From the NCBI GenBank assembly GCA_027563935.2, contig CM050446.2, forward strand, positions 126,062,499-126,126,498: a DNA stretch of 64,000 bases. The letters run 5' to 3'. How positions within the stretch are numbered: position 1 is the stretch's first letter; each line of letters opens with the position of its first letter. The stretch is from Costus lasius. Lineage: Eukaryota; Streptophyta; Magnoliopsida; Zingiberales; Costaceae. The translations under genes and the position numbers were made by a program. The notes beneath the pieces are model-generated. The model saw only the letters and a program-made list of their open reading frames with translations, was not told the origin of the DNA and did no database searches. Shown one piece after another: positions 46,515 to 57,148 of the stretch.

Positions 46515-48653
46515 TTATCCATTGGTGCTTCTGCTTGCACTTCCAAGACTTTGTTCATCATCATCCGATGAAGTTGAATGACCACCTTTATCTTGAAGAC
46601 GATCTTCAGCATCTAGCCAATCTTTAAGACAAATACACATTTCCACGCTTTCTTCGTTCATTCGGCTTCGCTTCTCGTCCAGCACCCTGCCGCCGGCACT
46701 AAAACAAGACTCCGATGCTACAGTAGACACCGGAGGAGTTAGTAGATCATGTGCCATGGCAGAAATCACAGGATATGATTTTCCTTGTGATCTCCACCAT
46801 GATAAAATATCAAAATTATCTATTTGTTCTTCTGTGAGTAAAGATGTATGATTATTTTCTAAAAAAAATGTTAATTCATTAAAATTACTAGATCTACTTG
46901 TTGATGTTCCTTTTCTATTTAAAATTGAGCGTATTCTTCCTGTAATATTTTTACTACTAGTAGATACATTAGTTTGAGAGGATGTTGGATTCATTGTATG
47001 TCCAAATTTTAAATTATAAACATTATACATTTCATCTAATAAGGTAGAAACTTCATTTTTTTTCTCATCTACTCCTTCAAGTTCCATATTTCTATAATAT
47101 TCATCTAATAAAATATGAACACCTTGTAATTTTAATCTAGGATCCATAATTGAAGCTAAACAATATAAAGGAGATATATTTTTCCAATATTTTTTAAATT
47201 TTGTTTCCATTTTAAAAATTACTTGAAAAATATTTTCATCATGTCTATATTGAGAAAACATTTCACTAATTAAAACTAAATGTTCTAAAATTAAACATGA
47301 TGTAGGATAATAAACACCAGATAAATGAGTGCTAGCATTATAAAAAATTTCTAAAATATTATGTAATAATTTTGCTTTATCCCAATCATTTTCTTCAATG
47401 TTTCCATCAGGCATTCTTTCATTATAAAATAATGTAAGAGGATCCTTAAATGGAAAACATGTTGTTAGCATATCATAAGTAGAATTCCATCGTGTTTTAA
47501 TATCAAGTTTAAATTTTTTATATGACAAACCATAAGATTTACATGTTTGTCTAAAATCTTGATTTCTAGAAGTAGAAGAAGTAACAAATCTAACAGCATT
47601 TCTTAATTTAGTTACATGTTCATCTACTTCTCTTATTCCATCTTGAACACATAAGTTTAGAATATGGCATGCACATCGTATATGAAAAAAAGCACCATTA
47701 AATATTGGATTTAACAATCTTTTTAATTTATCAATTGCACTATCATTATTACTTGCATTATCAAAACTAATTGAAAAAATTTTATTAATTATATTATATG
47801 AATGTAAAATGCTATGAAATTGTCTAACTATAGCATTTGCAGTATGAGGATATTCAAAAATTTTAAATGCAATAATTCTTTTTTGTAAAAAAAATTCACT
47901 ATCTATCCAATGTGCCGTAATACACATGTATGACTGATCAGAATGATTACTGGTCCAAATATCAGATGTTAAAGAAATACAAGAAGTTAATGTAATTAAA
48001 ACTTGTAAAAGATTAGTTTTATATTCAGAAAAAATTTTTATAGCATCCCTACGCATGGTTTGTCTACTTACTTTTTTATATTTAGGTTGTAGTGATTTAT
48101 GTATAAATTTTTCAAATTTATAATTTTCTGCTAAAGAAAATGGTTGTTCATCCCAAACAATAAATTTAGCTAATTCTTTTCTAAGAACTTCAGTAGAATA
48201 ATTAAAAATTTCAAAAGAACTAGAGGAAAGATTTAGAGTAGCCTGTGCACGATCGATCTGAGTTTGATGGCCTCTGATGTGGCGAGTCAAATGACCAGTT
48301 CCACCCGATGATTTGCAAGTCAAGACTTTTTTGCACTTTTTGCAGCTGGCTCTTTCTTCGCCGTTAATCATCACCACATCGAAGCTCTTCCAAACGTCGC
48401 TCGTGCGTTTTCTTGAGCCTGACACAGTAGACTCGTGAGGGTTTGCACTGCATCCCTCCTCTCCCTGCATAGTGTTAGTAGGCTCAAATTCAACATGATC
48501 TTGCTGTTGTTGATTTGGGTCGTAAGGCGGAGGGTTGGCATCTTGATCTTGATCGGGTGGCATAACGGGGTTAGTACTTGTCCCCATTAGCTCTTGCTCG
48601 AATGCCTCAATCTCCCATGGCAAAAGATCCCATGTATTGTTCAATCCCGCCAT
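46515..48653 (-). CDS. hAT family transposase (BED zinc finger, RNase H fold, hATC)
   Basis: 712 uninterrupted codons for the enzyme that would cut and move the element, binding its ends in the nucleus. An acidic, Gln/Pro-rich N terminus (1-80) is followed by a BED-type zinc finger with Cys104 and Cys107 and a His cluster at 121-129 (GHLTRHIRGH). Catalytic candidates are Asp231 in LTSDIWTS, Asp298 in SFDNASNN and Glu648 in STVASESCFSAGG; Cys327/His330 (RCACH) and TRWNST near 388 are usual landmarks of plant RICESLEEPER/Tam3-like transposases. The hATC dimerisation block is at about 610-685. The start at 48653 matches copy 1. A strong AT codon bias contrasts with the GC-rich element ends. No lesion was seen. 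Confidence 0.96.
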   Translation of the reverse strand: MAGLNNTWDLLPWEIEAFEQELMGTSTNPVMPPDQDQDANPPPYDPNQQQQDHVEFEPTNTMQGEEGCSANPHESTVSGSRKRTSDVWKSFDVVMINGEERASCKKCKKVLTCKSSGGTGHLTRHIRGHQTQIDRAQATLNLSSSSFEIFNYSTEVLRKELAKFIVWDEQPFSLAENYKFEKFIHKSLQPKYKKVSRQTMRRDAIKIFSEYKTNLLQVLITLTSCISLTSDIWTSNHSDQSYMCITAHWIDSEFFLQKRIIAFKIFEYPHTANAIVRQFHSILHSYNIINKIFSISFDNASNNDSAIDKLKRLLNPIFNGAFFHIRCACHILNLCVQDGIREVDEHVTKLRNAVRFVTSSTSRNQDFRQTCKSYGLSYKKFKLDIKTRWNSTYDMLTTCFPFKDPLTLFYNERMPDGNIEENDWDKAKLLHNILEIFYNASTHLSGVYYPTSCLILEHLVLISEMFSQYRHDENIFQVIFKMETKFKKYWKNISPLYCLASIMDPRLKLQGVHILLDEYYRNMELEGVDEKKNEVSTLLDEMYNVYNLKFGHTMNPTSSQTNVSTSSKNITGRIRSILNRKGTSTSRSSNFNELTFFLENNHTSLLTEEQIDNFDILSWWRSQGKSYPVISAMAHDLLTPPVSTVASESCFSAGGRVLDEKRSRMNEESVEMCICLKDWLDAEDRLQDKGGHSTSSDDDEQSLGSASRSTNG

Positions 48654-49248
48654 TAATTCTACATATAATATTAAAAGTTAGCCAAAAAAATTTAAAAAAT
48701 AAGATTAAATACTTACTAATAATAAATTATACATTAAAAAATTACCTTATCACGTGTTTGAAGATCGCTTAGTAAGTAAGAACTAAGAAGTTGAGGTTTC
48801 ACTTTCAGCCTTCAACAACCTTAATTTAATCATAATTATGAAAAAAAATTATATTAGAATAATTTAAATTTAAGTACAATTACATTATAAAAGACTAAAA
48901 GTAAATTAATTTACTACTTACTTGATCTTCTCCACGTGACTAGACCGAGGGACTGAGGGAGCTTTGAAATCTTGATGGCTAATTGAAACTCAAGACTTAG
49001 AAAAGAGATTAGGAAAGTATTAAGAGAGAATGAGAAAGTAATCCAAAGTTAATTGGAAACTTGTGTGAAGAAATGAGAGGGTTGGGGGGTCAATTTATAG
49101 GGATGAATTGGGTGTAAATTTACATATTTATCCCCTATTTTTAATTATTAAAAGGGGCTAAAATGGTAATTTTATAACATAAAGACAATTATATCCCTAA
49201 CTTTTAAATTTTTTCAAACCGTTATAGGGCTATTTTGGTAAAAACGCA
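48654..49248 (-). promoter_or_regulatory. hAT copy 2 leader and promoter region
   Basis: Sequence between the transposase start and the GC-rich end. AT-rich, conserved with 23110-23713 of copy 1. The minus strand has AGTAAGTAGTAAATT-like donor and TATGTAG acceptor words close to the start, so a 5' leader intron is possible. Confidence 0.5.
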
Positions 49249-49390
49249 TGCCCAAATCAAATTTTCGAACGTTGCCGCCCATTCCAGCCGTGCCGTGCCC
49301 GTGCCGGCCCGCGTGCCGTGCCGAGCACGGCCCGCGTGCCGAGCACGGCCCGCGTGCCGAGCACGGCCCGCGTGCCGTGCCTGACCCGGC

Positions 49391-49690
49391 CCGCGGGCCG
49401 TGCCCGGCACGGGCCCGTGCCGTGCCTGGCCCGGCCCGGCCCGCGGGCCGTGCCCGGCACGGGCCCGTGCCGTGCCTGGCCCGGCCCGGCCCGCGGGCCG
49501 TGCCCGGCACGGGCCCGTGCCGTGCCTGGCCCGGCCCGGCCCGCGGGCCGTGCCCGGCACGGGCCCGTGCCGTGCCTGGCCCGGCCCGGCCCGCGGGCCG
49601 TGCCCGGCACGGGCCCGTGCCGTGCCTGGCCCGGCCCGGCCCGCGGGCCGTGCCCGGCACGGGCCCGTGCCGTGCCTGGCCCGGCCCGGC
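49391..49690. repeat. 50-bp GC-rich satellite, six exact-looking units, inside the hAT end
   Basis: The unit starting CCGCGGGCCGTGCCCGGCAC begins at 49391, 49441, 49491, 49541, 49591 and 49641, and a truncated seventh follows. A smaller 18-bp unit (CCGAGCACGGCCCGCGTG) is repeated at 49321, 49339 and 49357. Copy 1 of the transposon has the same kind of words but no such array. Confidence 0.98.
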
Positions 49691-49851
49691 CCGCGGGCCG
49701 CGGACCTTCGGCCCAGCACGACCCGAGCCGGGCCGCGGGCCGCCCGCGGCCCGTTGACTTGGTCAACGGGCCGTGCCCGGGCAGGCCCGTGTCGGGCCGG
49801 GTCGTGCGGGCCGCAGGCCGGCCCGGCCCGTTGGCCACCTCTAGTGATGAC

Positions 49852-51301
49852 CCATAGCATTATTTTTCTTATTTTATACATCGAATAACATCCTATTGAC
49901 ATTTGCAACTTTTGCTATTTTTCAGGGAATTTTTGCTCATCACCGAAGCCATCATGGCCATGATCGCCTCACCGATGCCAGCGTGGTCTGCCAAAGTGTT
50001 CACGGGTTGGCCGTGATCACCGTCACGGCTGTGCTTTACCCTTCGCCGCTTATAAAAGGGGCACGACGATGGAACTTAGGGTTCACACCTGTTCTTAGTG
50101 CCACCGCCGCAGTGTTGGTGATTTGTTCATGATATGCGCCCTGCGGTGAGAGCATTTATGCTCTTTTGTCTACTTTAGTAAGTTGTTTTTCTTTTACTTG
50201 CTATTCTTGTACTTTTGCCTGCATAGGAGACTATGCAGTTCTTTGTCATGGGTAGAGGGTTTCCCTCTTTGTTTATGTTTGTTGTTAGTGTATTTTTAGT
50301 GTGTTATGTTTTGTATCATTATACACTGAGTTTCATGATGATATTAATGCCCGTGCTTCTTTTCTTGTGATAGCGCAAAACTCTAAGTCTGTGATGGTTT
50401 TTCTAGTTATTTTGATTTTATTTTCAGTTATTAAGCTATTTAGAGAGATGATGTAGAAAGTCTAGTTTGTTCTTTGTGTTAAAGTAGTTCTTATTATGGA
50501 AACATTTATGCATTCAATCCGAATTTTTAGATTATTATTATGATTCTACTATAGCATAAATGATGTTTGACATGTTAAACCTTATTATCTGATTTATTTT
50601 TCTTGGCACGAAGCTATGTTTTTGATTATTCATGGTTATTATATTCCCTATTTTTAGTTCTACAATCTGGTTGCATTTAAAAAAAAGGAAAAAAAAGAGG
50701 AGTTTGAGAATAAAAAGGGGCAGTGGTACCTAAGTGATGATGAACCTAAAAATTCATCCAACTTGGCACTGTCGAAAAAAAATAAAATAAAAGGGTCATG
50801 AGAAAAGAAGAGGTTTGGTAAAGGTGAACAACTCCACTTTCTTCTAACTTAGTGTGAAGAAATAAGTTTTGTGTGCATTATGTGGTGTACATACTTTGAA
50901 TCTGTTTTCTAATCGAGTACCAGGGGTGCATTCATCACAAATGTTTGTCCTTCGTGTTACAAGGTTAAAGGCAAATTCAGGGAAGTAGCTTGAGCCAACC
51001 GATAATAAATTCATGATTCCGTTATTGAAATTTGAAAAGCTCATCTGGTGCAACCTATTAGATTGACTATCTTATGGTGGAATTGATGATTATGAATGGT
51101 CTTAACATAGTGCTAGTGTTTAATCCTTTTTCAGATTTGAGGTTTAACTTTGACAAATAAGTTATGTTATCAGTGGATTGGGTATAATGGTTTTCATGTT
51201 AGACAATACTTTGACCTTAAAACATTCTTCTTTCATTATCGTTGATTTTCTAAATGGTTTAATTGCTTGAGGACAAGCAAGATTTTAAGTCTGTGATATT
51301 T
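49852..51301 (+). other. Element A tail, right of the hAT insertion
   Basis: Starts with the second half of the interrupted tail. It contains a small palindromic cluster (49943-50030, for example ATCATGGCCATGAT at 49951-49964), a TATA-like box at 50051, a G/A-rich stretch near 50675-50730 and the pre-LTR stretch. No ORF1 like that of element B was found here. Confidence 0.7.
50051..50058 (+). promoter_or_regulatory. Internal TATA-like box of element A
   Basis: TATAAAAG in GCTTATAAAAGGGGCACG, 21 bases after the internal palindromic cluster and just before a start codon at 50068. Its position suggests a promoter for a subgenomic transcript; unproven. Confidence 0.35.
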
Positions 51302-52764
51302 TGATGAGTGTTATTTTTATATAATTTAAAGTACCATTTATATGATCTTTTCAGGCTTTTGTCTTATTTTATATCTAAATTTAGTATCTTTTCTCGTTAA
51401 GTACAGAATCTTCACTATTTTTCATATTATTTGTGAAATGCATGTTATTTTACCTATTTTCGTAAAGATTTTGATGATTTGATGTTATGAGAAGATTCCT
51501 CACAGTGCTAGGAGGTCACAGGTCAAATTTGAGGTAAATCAGAGCTTTTTGCAGAGAACACGGGCAGGCCATGTTCACCATCACGGCCATGATCATCTCG
51601 ACAGAACTCTGCAGCATTCTGCGAGCTAGACATGGCCTACCCGTTCCTCCCATCACGCCCGTGTTTACATCGTCGCAGACTGCCGAACTCATCACGGCCT
51701 GGCCGTGATGGCCATCACGGTCGTGATGGCTTCCGCGCAGTTCGACCTTTCGACGATTTTTCGCCCGATTTGAGTGATTCCGAATGCAGAATTTGCTGAA
51801 ATTTGGAGGGAAACTTCCTAACTGCCTAAGGAAGAGATAGAACCATAAAATAGGATTTTTGGAGAGGTTTTGGGGGTCTAAATTTTTAGAGGCGTGGACT
51901 AGGGTGAAAGTTGGGCGATTTTTGCATTCGAGGGCTTGATTCGACCGAATTCTTTGGGGCTTTCGAGAGAGGACTGAAGATTCGTCGTCTCCTACCCTTG
52001 TTCTGTAATTTCCCTAACTTTTGGTTGTATTTTCTTGGGTTTTCATTGAGTAACTATGTGTTTCTTAGCATAAAACTCTTGTTCGGAGCTCGGGCGTAGC
52101 CCGTTGAACATATTTCCACATGTAAAATATTTTCTAATGAATCTCAGTGTTATTTTAAGTAGTTTGACTTATTTAAATGAGTTGCACTTATTGCGTATTT
52201 ATGTTGTGGCCAAACATTTATATGTGTTAAGTGTTACGAGAAGTATCGAGAGGTGAATCGTAACACTCGAATTATCTCGTTTAAACTTGTGACTTGAATT
52301 ACGAGAGTCGTTCAACGTCACTCGAGGATTTACGTTCTTTCATAGAGCCCAATGGGTCTCTTAGGTTAATTTTGCTACGAGAGGAGGAAATTAGCTTATG
52401 CAAGACACCAGATTACGCTTCGAGAGAAGGTAACCCGTACCATAGGAAAGATCGCCTTAAGTTGTTTACTGTCGGATTGCGCTTCGAGAGAAGGAGATCC
52501 GTTTTATATTTCAATTCATTGATTGATTTACACTTAAAGCTTTCAATGAGGTGAAACCTGAAGTTCCGAACATGTCTTAAAATGTAATTTTCCCTTAAAG
52601 TCGTTTATTCTTCAATTCGATATTTTAGAATTAGTCTTATTTTTCCATTTATAATTGAATTATCTAGCTATCGATGACACTAAAGGTCGGTACTTGACAC
52701 CTGCTCCCTGTGGGAACGATATTATTTACTACTTCGATAAACCGTGCACTTGCGGAGCCTATCA
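51302..52764 (+). repeat. Element A 3' LTR
   Basis: 1463 bases, TGATGAGTG...GCCTATCA. Array of palindromic words at about 51560-51735. Its reverse complement shares CGCAAGTGCACGGT and TCGAAGTA with element B's LTR end, so A and B are related families. Confidence 0.95.
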
Positions 52765-53901
52765 CATGTGTGCCTCCATGGACTCCCAGCGAGAGGAATG
52801 GTCCTACTGGATGTAGGTAACAGTGGTGTCTAAGTGATCGATCATCTCGCGTTGATGGAGTTGCTCCTCTTTGATTTCCTGCAACACAGACATCATAGAA
52901 TCATGAGAGGAGGTGCCACCAAAAGAGAAGGATCCTGTTGCTGGCGGTGCAGTGTCGACAGGGTCAGGCTGTAGATCTTCAGTTTGCTGGATACGCCAGT
53001 TCCCTCACACTCTTATTGTTGTGCGCTCTGGGTTCGGTAAAGGCAGGTAGAAGGGGTTCCCTTTGAATATCATGCAGTATGAGTCGCCCTTGCGTATGAT
53101 TAGCTTCATGGCGACGCAAGACTTGATGTCGAGCCTGTTGTTACAAGTAGTTTCCAGTGTGCCATATGGAAGTATACCTAGAGAAACTACCAAAGGAGTG
53201 ATGAGGCCGCCAATCACAATTGCCCCTTTCAAAGAACGGGCGACGCGACTAAACTGTTTTGCCAAATAATACCCAGAGTCCACCCGGAAGCTGTGAACCA
53301 TGCACCAGAGATAGAATAACTCCGTCTGATGGACCATGTCATCGCTCTCACCGTGGCCAAAGAGGGTATGGGCCAAGACGCGGTGGACATACTTGAGCGC
53401 TGGGTTGCAAAGACTAGAGGCACGGGCCACGCGAGCAGAGTAGATATGCTCATTGGTAATTGCACCCCAAAAATTCTGTTCACTGTACTTGGTGGGGACC
53501 TTGTCTGCACACGGTTCAAGAAAACCATAAATGCTGTGTAACTGTGATAGAGTAAGGATATGCTCGATGTTACCAAGATGGAAGGTCAGGCGGCCTGGGT
53601 CATCCTCAAGAATAAGGTCTGCCTTTACTTCCAAAGAGCTCAGAAACTCCAGTGTGATGCCAATGTAGGTGGGAGAGGATAGTCGCTGAAACTGTTCCCA
53701 ACCGACCGCAACGTACATCATGTCTACATCTTCGAGCATCCCAAGCATCTTTAATGTGCCTCTGTCTAGATACCATGTGTTGAGCACGCGACGTTGCCGC
53801 AGCGTCTGATACCGTGCCTCTTGCCCGGCGTTCCGAAAGATGATCCCGAACTCGTTCGGGGGAGAGACATATGGCATCTGCCGGCTGGTGGGTGTGCGAC
53901 C

Positions 53902-56114
53902 TGTTAGGGAATACCGGGTGTAATTTAAAATTTTGTAGTCCCAGGACGCAGCGGAAGAATCATTACACCCGAAACATATTCCGGTCCCAAGGATCCATGC
54001 GAGAGAGAAGACACAAGGATGTGTTAGAGATGTACCTCTTTTGCTTGTCTAGTTGCCGAAGTCATGTTTAAGGCGCCCAAGTGTTCGCCCTCTACAAGTA
54101 TCCACGCGTCGACTCCTTGATCGTTGCTCCCTTCCACGCTTGGTGCTAGCCTCGGGAAGAGAATCAAGCCTTAGGGCTCCTTCACTTCTCTTGCGCCACC
54201 TCCAAGATGAAAACGCCAAGAAGAGATGAGGAGGAAGATGAAGCGCCAAGTGCTTCCTTCTTCTTCTTTGTATGCGCCACCTTCAAGCAAGGTGCGCCTA
54301 TGGCCAAGGAACGGAGAGGGAGAAGAAGAAGAACTTGCGGCTATGGAAGAAGATTGCGCTCCTTGATGAAGAAGGAGAGCTCTAAGCTCTCAAGTTGTCG
54401 CCACCTTAAGCCTCCACGCCTCCTTGTGTATGAGACCTCACGTCTTCAAGGAAAGGAACCCAAGAGGGGGCGACAAGGGGTCCTATAAATAGGACTAGAG
54501 GCGGTTTGGGCAAGGGCTAGGATCATGCCAAGTGTATGGCTAGGATGAGGTGTCTTGAGGCAAGGAAAGTGTTCAAGACTTTACCATAAACCTCATTCAA
54601 CCTATCCATAAATGTCCAAGCACTATATCAGCCCAAGACATGCCTCAAATGCATTCTTACCATCAAAGGAGAAGTGGCTAGGCGCAACATGCAAGAGGAA
54701 TTCGGCTAGGGTGGTGTCTTGGGAGAAACTAGGGTTTGAGGTAAGGTAAGTCTCCAAGACATTACCATATACCTCTTCCCTATATCCATATGCGCCTAGG
54801 AACTTCCCATAAAAGTTCTCAAGCCATATCAGCCCCAAGACTTGCCTTAGAGGCAAGTATTCCATCCAAGGAAGAGGGGCTAGGCGCCCTTTACTTCCAT
54901 AATGAAGCAAAGGCGCCTCCCTCACCCCATTATGCCCCTAGGCGCCAATGGGGTGAGATTTCTCCCCATTATACCCTTTTAAGCCAATTCCCTCTTCATG
55001 ACAACTAATTATTGGGCCTCATTGGATAATGAGCTAGCCCAAACTTCATGGCATGGGTTGATTAAGCCATTGGATCTAATCCAATGCAACTCTAATCCAA
55101 ATGTGACCAATTAAGGTCAATTTCGGGTCAACCTGCCAAAAATGAAGTTTGGCTCCAATAACTTTCTTCCAACTCATCAGGCCCATTGGCGCTGATGAAA
55201 TCTTCCAAATTGATCCAAGTTATCCAATAACTTGATCATAAGGCTTCTGATTAAAGCAACGTCAAGAGTCTATTGCGTGTGACCCCGTAGGATCCATATG
55301 ACGATGGCAATGATGTAAACATCATAAGTAGTGAGGGGTATCTAGCAACACATCACTACTACCCATGTCATAGGACTTAAGTCATTATGGCAACAACTCC
55401 TAACAAGCAACGAGGATTCCCATTGCATTATAGATCCTTTTGCCTAAACTGATATCCTACCATTGGATTAGTCTCAAGTTTATCAATCTATTGGTCATGA
55501 CTTAATCAGTGTGGCCACACATTCCTGTCATGCACCAATGAGGTGGGCCGCCCCAAAGTGGATATCATGCTTCCTCTGAAAGAAGGGGCAAATCCTACTG
55601 TTGGTCATCCATGTCTTTACAAGACTTATAACATGCCCAATGACAGTCGTTTTAGTCTCCCAATTACGGAGAGACGTAAGACTGTATCAAAGCATATCCA
55701 TCATCAAATCTAGACATGAATACCTCAAGTCTAAGGATCAATGCAAACCTCTTGCATGTGAGATTGACTTGTTGACTGGACAAGTCAATCCTCACGGTGG
55801 ATCACTCCAATGCATCCAATGCACCTGTATGTCTGCGTTACTGTGCCCCGCACCTAACCAACCCATACACCAGTCTCACATGTACCAAAGCTGTCCCATA
55901 TCTGCTATGGTACCTTGTCTGGGGATAGCTTATGAGAATGGATCCAACCAAACTCCTGGGACATTATTTATGCAACTCAATACATCAATGTAGGAAGAGA
56001 AGTCTGCATAATAATGACCATGCCTCTATAAAGAGAATAATAATTCTATCAAAGTACATTTAAACAATGCCCGACCATGTCCAAACATTGGTCTGCAGGG
56101 CATAAACACCAACA
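53902..56114 (-). mobile_element. Solo LTR (2.2 kb, copia-type ends) in element B ORF1
   Basis: Bounded by TGTTAGGGAATACC at the left and CACCAACA at the right, with a perfect 5-base target duplication CGACC (53897-53901 and 56115-56119). No internal coding region and no second LTR. The minus-strand 3' end with CTTCCGCTGCG and TTACACCCGGTATTCCC resembles large copia LTRs. It includes an imperfect internal duplication (about 54580-54720 against 54765-54900: CCATATCAGCCC, CAAGACTTGCC, GGCTAGGCGC) and a TATAAATAGG word near 54484. Confidence 0.88.
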
Positions 56115-56597
56115 CGACCATGGCGAGACGAGGAAGACCCTGGCGTGGCCGAAGATGGCCGGTAAGATGGCCGGTAAGATGGAGGAGTCGGCGTCGGCTC
56201 GTACTCCTCGTCATCGGTGGCGGACGAGTCAGATAAAGCCTGTTGAGGGCTGGTCGTTCTCTTGGAAGCCATAGCTTTTGTACGTGGAGGCATGATGGCT
56301 ACGGATGATCGGAAGGATGCCGGTAAGATTCGGCGAGAGAAGATCTGGTCGGAGGTGCGAGGAGGAACGAAGGCGACGACAGAAAAATGCGAAATCCGAC
56401 GACGCGAAAATCAGCTACGAAGTTGAAATAGAACCTGTCTCGCTTGTAAGGAAACTCGGATCTATCCCGAAGAGATCTCCTTTGTGTTTGGAAAGAGGAC
56501 AGAGCGGCGGAATTGGGGGGAATCCTGGCGAAAGTGGAAGGCGGCGGAAACTCTAGCCGCGCACGCTTTGATTCGGGGTGTGGAGCGGATGAAAACA

Positions 56598-56906
56598 CGG
56601 GTGAACCCGCTCGGGTTCACCAGCCCGTGATGTTTACTAGGGTCGGGTTGTTGCTACAGAAGCACGGGTGAACCCGCTGGGGTTCACCAGCCCGTGAAGC
56701 ATCCTGGTGATTTTCTTACGTGCATAAAAGATGGTGAACCCCATGGGGTTCACTTACCTGTGAAGCTTACTGGAGGGTTCCTGCGCAGACAAAAATACTG
56801 GTGAACCCCGTGCCCGTGAAATGCTCTGGTCACATATCTAGAAGCGCTTGTACAATTCACTTCACGGGTGAACCCCATGGGGTTCACCAGGCTGTGATTT
56901 GCACTA
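56598..56906 (-). repeat. Element B internal palindromic array (5 units, about 66 bp each)
   Basis: GGTGAACCC...GGGTTCACC-type inverted repeats begin at 56602, 56667, 56733, 56800 and 56867 (spacings 65, 66, 67, 67). Unit 1 reads CACGGGTGAACCCGCTCGGG then TTCACCAGCCCGTG. In unit 5 the core GGTGAACCCCATGGGGTTCA plus CC is a perfect 22-base palindrome. The same units occur in the LTRs of B. Confidence 0.95.
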
Positions 56907-57148
56907 ATTAACTCAAAAAATTCTAGAAAAATCTGGAAAAAACTCCATGCGCTACACCTTCCTCCTACAACATAAAGAGTCATCAAATCAGTAGCAAATC
57001 CCTCTAGAAAACTAAAAATTAAATGAAGAATAAATCAACAGTGTAAAACAACGTCTAAATCAATGCATAAAAACTAAAATCAATCAAAAACTTGGGTTGC
57101 CTCCCAACAGCGCTAGGTTTACGTAGGTAGCTCGACCATGAGAGTTTT

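Larger units (their letters stand above)
45920..49843 (-). mobile_element. hAT transposon copy 2, potentially autonomous
   Basis: Perfect 12-base terminal inverted repeats (TAGAGGTGGCCA at 45920, TGGCCACCTCTA ending 49843). Perfect 8-base target duplication GTGATGAC (45912-45919, 49844-49851). The transposase frame is complete on the minus strand. Both ends are packed with GGCCCG/GGGCCG words, and the right end holds a six-unit 50-bp satellite. Inserted in element A's tail. It is 395 bases longer than copy 1, mainly from the satellite. Confidence 0.98.
36907..52764 (+). mobile_element. Athila-like Ty3/gypsy element A with nested insertions
   Basis: Target duplication CATGT at 36902-36906 and 52765-52769. 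The 5' LTR is in two pieces (36907-38160 and 42881-43082); the 3' LTR is 51302-52764. The primer-binding site is at 43089-43106 and gag-protease at 43269-45737. There is no reverse transcriptase or integrase between the protease and the CTTCTTGGGAGACACCCCAAGG tail mark (45778-45799). The pre-LTR stretch TTGCTTGAGGACAAGCAAG lies near 51264. A hAT element is inserted at 45920-49843. It inserted into element B's ORF1 in opposite orientation. Confidence 0.93.
36708..56293 (-). pseudogene. Element B ORF1 (Athila ORF1/env-position gene), split in three
   Basis: Segments on the minus strand: 56293-56115, 53896-52765 and about 36906-36708. The first starts MPPRTKAMASKRTT and is Ser/Pro/acid rich. The middle part carries the conserved body of the Athila ORF1 family (PF03078 type): ALKYVHRVLAHTLFGHGE, LFYLWCMV and GGLITPLVVSLG. 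The last part ends in a basic Ser/Arg/Lys-rich tail and TAG (36710-36708). The solo LTR sits between segments 1 and 2 and element A between 2 and 3; removing them with one copy of each duplication keeps the frame open across the first junction. Two internal stops occur in segment 2, just downstream of about 53005 and near 52812. The function of this retrotransposon protein is unknown. Confidence 0.85.

Noticed and set aside
49391..49690. Regular repeats that could be taken for a CRISPR array
   Set aside because: Units are contiguous with no unique spacers, and this is a plant nuclear transposon end.
49222..49908. Long overlapping GC-rich open frames on both strands with repeating Ala/Gly/Pro/Arg peptides
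   Set aside because: They arise from the 50-bp satellite and GGCCCG words in the hAT end; all frames are open because the repeat lacks stops.
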